Assembly (NCBI RefSeq): GCF_000173615.1
Contig: NZ_ABZS01000041.1
Location: forward strand, 1 to 10,363
Length of the DNA: 10,363 bases
Source of the DNA: Sulfurihydrogenibium yellowstonense SS-5
GTDB lineage: Bacteria; Aquificota; Aquificia; Aquificales; Hydrogenothermaceae
Direction of reading: 5' to 3'
In this document: piece after piece, positions 8,485 through 10,363 of the stretch
Numbering within the stretch: the first letter of the stretch is position 1
How the letters are laid out: each line of letters opens with the position of its first letter
The notes under the pieces: model-generated
Seen by the model: the letters and a program-made list of their open reading frames with translations, nothing else
Told to the model about the DNA's origin: nothing
Databases searched by the model: none
Made by a program: the position numbers and the translations under genes

Positions 8485-9111
8485 ATGAACTTAACATCAA
8501 AAAGAAAGCAGTTAAAAAAAGTATATGAACCGGTTGGGGTCCTCCTTGCAAGGAGGACCAAAATCACACCAAACATTATAACCATAATATCTGTTATCTT
8601 CGGAGTTTTTGCCGCAATTTCTTTCTTTAAAGAAAAGCCACTTCTTGGTGCAATGCTACTATTTATAAGCGGATTTTTTGACCTTTTGGATGGTGTCGTT
8701 GCAAGAGAAAGAGAAAAAGCATCTAAGTTTGGTGCAGTGTTTGACTGGCTTGCTGACAAATTTGTAGATGGATTTTTATTATTTTTTATTGGCATTACAT
8801 ACTCAACACCATATTTAACAGCAATAGCAATAACAGCAAATATGCTCCACACATTCATAAAACCCGTTGCATACGCAGAAATCGGCTTTTCTAGCAGAAC
8901 TAAAGGAAAGATAGATGACCCATTAGAAGGCGTAGGATTTTTTGGAAGACCGGAGACACTGCTTACAATAATAGTTTTTTCTATATTTGAACATTTTAAA
9001 ATCTTTGGTGGTCTTGAGTTTGGATTTGTAGTAATAACAGCATTGACTACCCTTTCTTTATTACAAAGAATAGTATACTTGTACATCAAGTATAACAAAG
9101 ATTACGACTAA
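8485..9111 (+). CDS. CDP-alcohol phosphatidyltransferase, archaetidylinositol-phosphate-synthase-like
   Basis: This membrane enzyme of phospholipid synthesis transfers a phosphatidyl group from CDP-diacylglycerol (or an analogue) to an alcohol. The 208 residues hold the complete family signature D66-x2-D69-G70-x2-A73-R74-x8-G83-x3-D87-x3-D91, including the catalytic Asp91. Several hydrophobic segments follow (about 31-47, 52-66, 95-127, 158-170, 180-200). The N-terminal text YEP...ITPNIITIISVIFGV resembles archaetidylinositol phosphate synthases and related bacterial proteins more than classical PgsA, but the alcohol acceptor cannot be read from the sequence. AGGA lies eight bases before the ATG, 20 bases after ilvC. 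Codons 18-25 contain a perfect palindrome (8538-8559) and unusual GTC, CTC and AGG AGG codons. A long minus-strand open frame opposite is a shadow. Confidence 0.88.
   Translation: MNLTSKRKQLKKVYEPVGVLLARRTKITPNIITIISVIFGVFAAISFFKEKPLLGAMLLFISGFFDLLDGVVAREREKASKFGAVFDWLADKFVDGFLLFFIGITYSTPYLTAIAITANMLHTFIKPVAYAEIGFSSRTKGKIDDPLEGVGFFGRPETLLTIIVFSIFEHFKIFGGLEFGFVVITALTTLSLLQRIVYLYIKYNKDYD
8538..8559. repeat. Perfect 22-bp palindrome inside a coding sequence
   Basis: The arm GGTCCTCCT is followed by the four-base loop TGCA and the exact complement arm AGGAGGACC. In mRNA this gives a 9-bp GC-rich hairpin in a gene that is otherwise AT-rich, and its 3' arm contains AAGGAGG, a near-perfect Shine-Dalgarno sequence. 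It encodes G-V-L-L-A-R-R-T. Confidence 0.9.
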
Positions 9112-9120
9112 GAGGAAATC

Positions 9121-9786
9121 ATGAAAAGACCTTATGTAATAATTGTATCTGAAGTTACGGTAGACGGTAAGCTAACACTTAGTAAAGGTGTTTCTTCAAA
9201 AGAAATCATGAAATTTATGGATGAAGAAGCTAATCGATACCTTCACGAAACACGGGCAAAAGTTGACGGCATAATGGTAGGAGCAGAAACTATCAGAACA
9301 GACAATCCATATCTCACAGTAAGGTATGTATCAGGAAAAAATCCAACAAGAATAATACCAACATCAACTGCATATATCCCGCCGGATGCAAACATTCTCA
9401 AAAAAGATTCTCCAACTATCATTGTAACAACAGAAAAAGCACCGAAAGAAAGATTAAAAATGTTGTCTGAAAAAGTTGAAGTAATCATAGCAGGAAAAGA
9501 AGAAGTAGATTTAATCAAAATGATGGATATTTTATATAATAGAGGGATCCGTAATTTAATGGTAGAAGGTGGGTCTACTTTAAATTGGAACCTAATAAAA
9601 AATGGTTTGGTAGATGAAATAAGAATCATTCATATGCCTTTTATAGTAGGTGGAACAGATACTCCTACATTGGTAGGTGGTGAAGGATTTAAATCCTTAG
9701 AAGAAGTTGTAAAACTTAAACTTAGAGCACATTTTATGAGAGGGTCTCATCTCATCACAGAATGGGAAGTTAAGTATGAAGGTTAA
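9121..9786 (+). CDS. RIB7/RibD C-terminal-type pyrimidine reductase of riboflavin synthesis
   Basis: The protein is a stand-alone reductase domain of the RibD-C/dihydrofolate-reductase fold. It most resembles the archaeal-type 2,5-diamino-6-ribosylamino-4(3H)-pyrimidinone 5'-phosphate reductase (RIB7/ArfC), which acts with NAD(P)H. Its 221 residues show RPYVIIVSEVTVDGKL at the start, VDGIMVGAETIRTDNPYLTVR (48-68), VEGGSTLNWNLI (148-159) and LVDEIRIIHMPFIVGG (163-178). There is no N-terminal zinc deaminase domain, so deamination must be done by another protein. The ribosome binding site AGAGGAA lies just before ATG, nine bases after the previous stop. Its last 11 bases overlap moaD. The substrate is inferred from family resemblance. 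Confidence 0.87.
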   Translation: MKRPYVIIVSEVTVDGKLTLSKGVSSKEIMKFMDEEANRYLHETRAKVDGIMVGAETIRTDNPYLTVRYVSGKNPTRIIPTSTAYIPPDANILKKDSPTIIVTTEKAPKERLKMLSEKVEVIIAGKEEVDLIKMMDILYNRGIRNLMVEGGSTLNWNLIKNGLVDEIRIIHMPFIVGGTDTPTLVGGEGFKSLEEVVKLKLRAHFMRGSHLITEWEVKYEG

Positions 9787-10018
9787 GGTTTTGTATTTTT
9801 CACAAGTAAAAGATAAAGTTGGAAAAAACGAAGAAGAAATAGAATTTGAAGGAAAAACACTAAAAGATTTGGTTGATGTGTTAGTCAATAAATATCCACA
9901 TATTGAAGATATTTTAAAAAGGTCTATGTTTGCTGTAAATGAAAGTTATGAGACTATGGATTATAATTTACAAGATAACGACATAATTGCAATCATCCCA
10001 CCTGTGAGCGGTGGATAA
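9776..10018 (+). CDS. moaD: Molybdopterin synthase small subunit MoaD (ubiquitin-like sulfur carrier)
   Basis: MoaD carries a thiocarboxylate sulfur on its C-terminal Gly, which MoaE uses to make the molybdopterin dithiolene. The 80 residues are the normal length, start with MKVKVLYFSQVKDKVG and end in DNDIIAIIPPVSGG, the diagnostic IIPPVSGG tail with terminal Gly-Gly. The ATG lies 11 bases inside the upstream reductase gene, preceded by GGGAAG about seven bases away, so translation is probably coupled. No moaE is visible in the window. A REP-like pair begins about 70 bases after the stop. ThiS-type carriers are shorter and differ in sequence. Confidence 0.95.
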   Translation: MKVKVLYFSQVKDKVGKNEEEIEFEGKTLKDLVDVLVNKYPHIEDILKRSMFAVNESYETMDYNLQDNDIIAIIPPVSGG

Positions 10019-10085
10019 GCTAATTATTTACTCTCAGCCGACCCAGTCAACTTTAAGCCTAAAGACTGCTTGTAAAAATCCACAT

Positions 10086-10171
10086 CGTCATTCTGCAGCC
10101 GGCGAGAAATTTCCTGATTTTCTTTTAAATCAAAAAAAGAAATTTTTCGGACTTGCGTCCTCAGGAAGACA
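10086..10171 (+). repeat. REP/BIME-like repeat pair, copy 3 (A then B)
   Basis: Half A (10086-10112) carries CGTCATTCTG, CAGCCGG and CGAGAAATTT. Half B (about 10140-10171) has inner arms GGAC/GTCC around TTGC, TC on both sides, and outer arms TTTTT/AGGAA, which pair fully if G-U pairs are allowed. It lies 68 bases after the moaD stop. Confidence 0.75.
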
Positions 10172-10270
10172 AAAAGGTGAATTTTACAAAAATTTTTACA
10201 TCACTTCCATTAATTAGATTGGCAAATAAGTTATTGAAAATCAACGTGAGAAAAATTTAGCATATAAAAG

Positions 10271-10302
10271 CACGGCTACATGCTTACGTGCACATAGCCG
10301 TG
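10271..10302 (-). terminator. Hairpin between convergent genes, probable terminator of the right-end gene
   Basis: An exact 8-bp stem, CACGGCTA (10271-10278) with TAGCCGTG (10295-10302), holds a 16-base apical part with a further TGC/GCA pairing. On the minus strand it begins 11 bases after the TAA at 10315-10313 and is followed by a T-rich run (CTTTTATATGCTAAATTTTT). On the plus strand the bases after it (TTGAAAGGG) are not U-rich. Confidence 0.55.
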
Positions 10303-10312
10303 TTGAAAGGGT

Positions 10313-10363
10313 TTATTTATCAAGATTTTTGTAGCACATCCACCAATCGAGACATTCAATTTC
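10313..10363 (-). CDS. C-terminal end of an unidentified minus-strand gene (partial)
   Basis: The minus strand from the window edge reads 16 codons and a TAA: EIECLDWWMCYKNLDK. The two Trp, one Met, two Cys and one Tyr without a stop look protein-like, and a terminator-like hairpin follows directly. It would converge on moaD. The fragment is too short for a family call, and an open frame this short can arise by chance. Confidence 0.45.
   Translation of the reverse strand, partial: EIECLDWWMCYKNLDK

Noticed and set aside
8478..9098. 206-codon minus-strand open frame opposite the CDP-alcohol phosphatidyltransferase
   Set aside because: The plus-strand protein has the complete catalytic signature, a ribosome binding site and good spacing; the antisense product has no domain logic and is a codon-use shadow.
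9243..9629. 128-codon minus-strand open frame opposite the reductase gene
   Set aside because: The plus strand encodes clear RibD-C family motifs throughout; the antisense frame is a shadow.
10011..10217. 68-codon plus-strand open frame after moaD
   Set aside because: It starts inside moaD and most of its length reads through REP copy 3, so its sequence is explained by the repeat.
10271..10363. Possible CRISPR repeat or array edge (hairpin followed by GTTGAAAGG)
   Set aside because: Only one copy is present and there is no spacer periodicity; a terminator and the end of a minus-strand gene explain the stretch better.

Overview
The window is AT-rich bacterial DNA with closely packed genes, several of them sharing 4-base or 11-base overlaps. 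The protein types suggest a thermophilic member of the Aquificota, perhaps Sulfurihydrogenibium or another member of the Hydrogenothermaceae. The clues are a metal-type KdsA whose four metal ligands sit exactly two residues below their Aquifex aeolicus positions, Lys/Glu-rich proteins, and archaeal-looking CDP-alcohol transferase and RIB7-type reductase genes. The genus is inferred from general resemblance, not from a search.

Left end (1-940): a minus-strand unit reads tRNA-His(GTG), then a small DUF2905 membrane protein, then queA, the queuosine enzyme for which tRNA-His is a substrate. queA breaks at an A5 run just before the window edge. A palindromic TATAAT region separates this unit from plus-strand kdsA, so the two promoters are divergent and overlapping.

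Centre left (943-4224): kdsA (KDO/LPS synthesis) is followed by about 340 bases holding a REP-like repeat pair and an orphan Shine-Dalgarno sequence. Next come a fibronectin-III-like lipoprotein with no normal start codon near its signal peptide, and an RlmD/RumA-type rRNA uracil methyltransferase. The last two overlap by 4 bases.

Centre (4225-8464): a branched-chain amino acid operon contains ilvB, ilvN, a small exported protein of unknown function, and ilvC. Between the exported protein and ilvC lies a 178-bp MITE-like element with inverted ends, flanked by a perfect 17-bp direct repeat that contains the -10 sequence. The insertion has therefore apparently duplicated the ilvC promoter core.

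Right (8485-10018): a CDP-alcohol phosphatidyltransferase (with a perfect 22-bp palindrome in its coding sequence), a RIB7/RibD-C-type riboflavin pathway reductase and moaD follow in one direction with short gaps or overlap. A third REP pair, a hairpin and the last codons of a convergent minus-strand gene close the window.

The ordinary metabolic genes are secure. The most interesting content is non-coding: a three-copy REP/BIME-like family whose hairpin stems change in a pairing-preserving way, the promoter-duplicating element in the ilv operon, and the tRNA-His/queA linkage. I found no CRISPR array, defence system, rRNA or phage gene.
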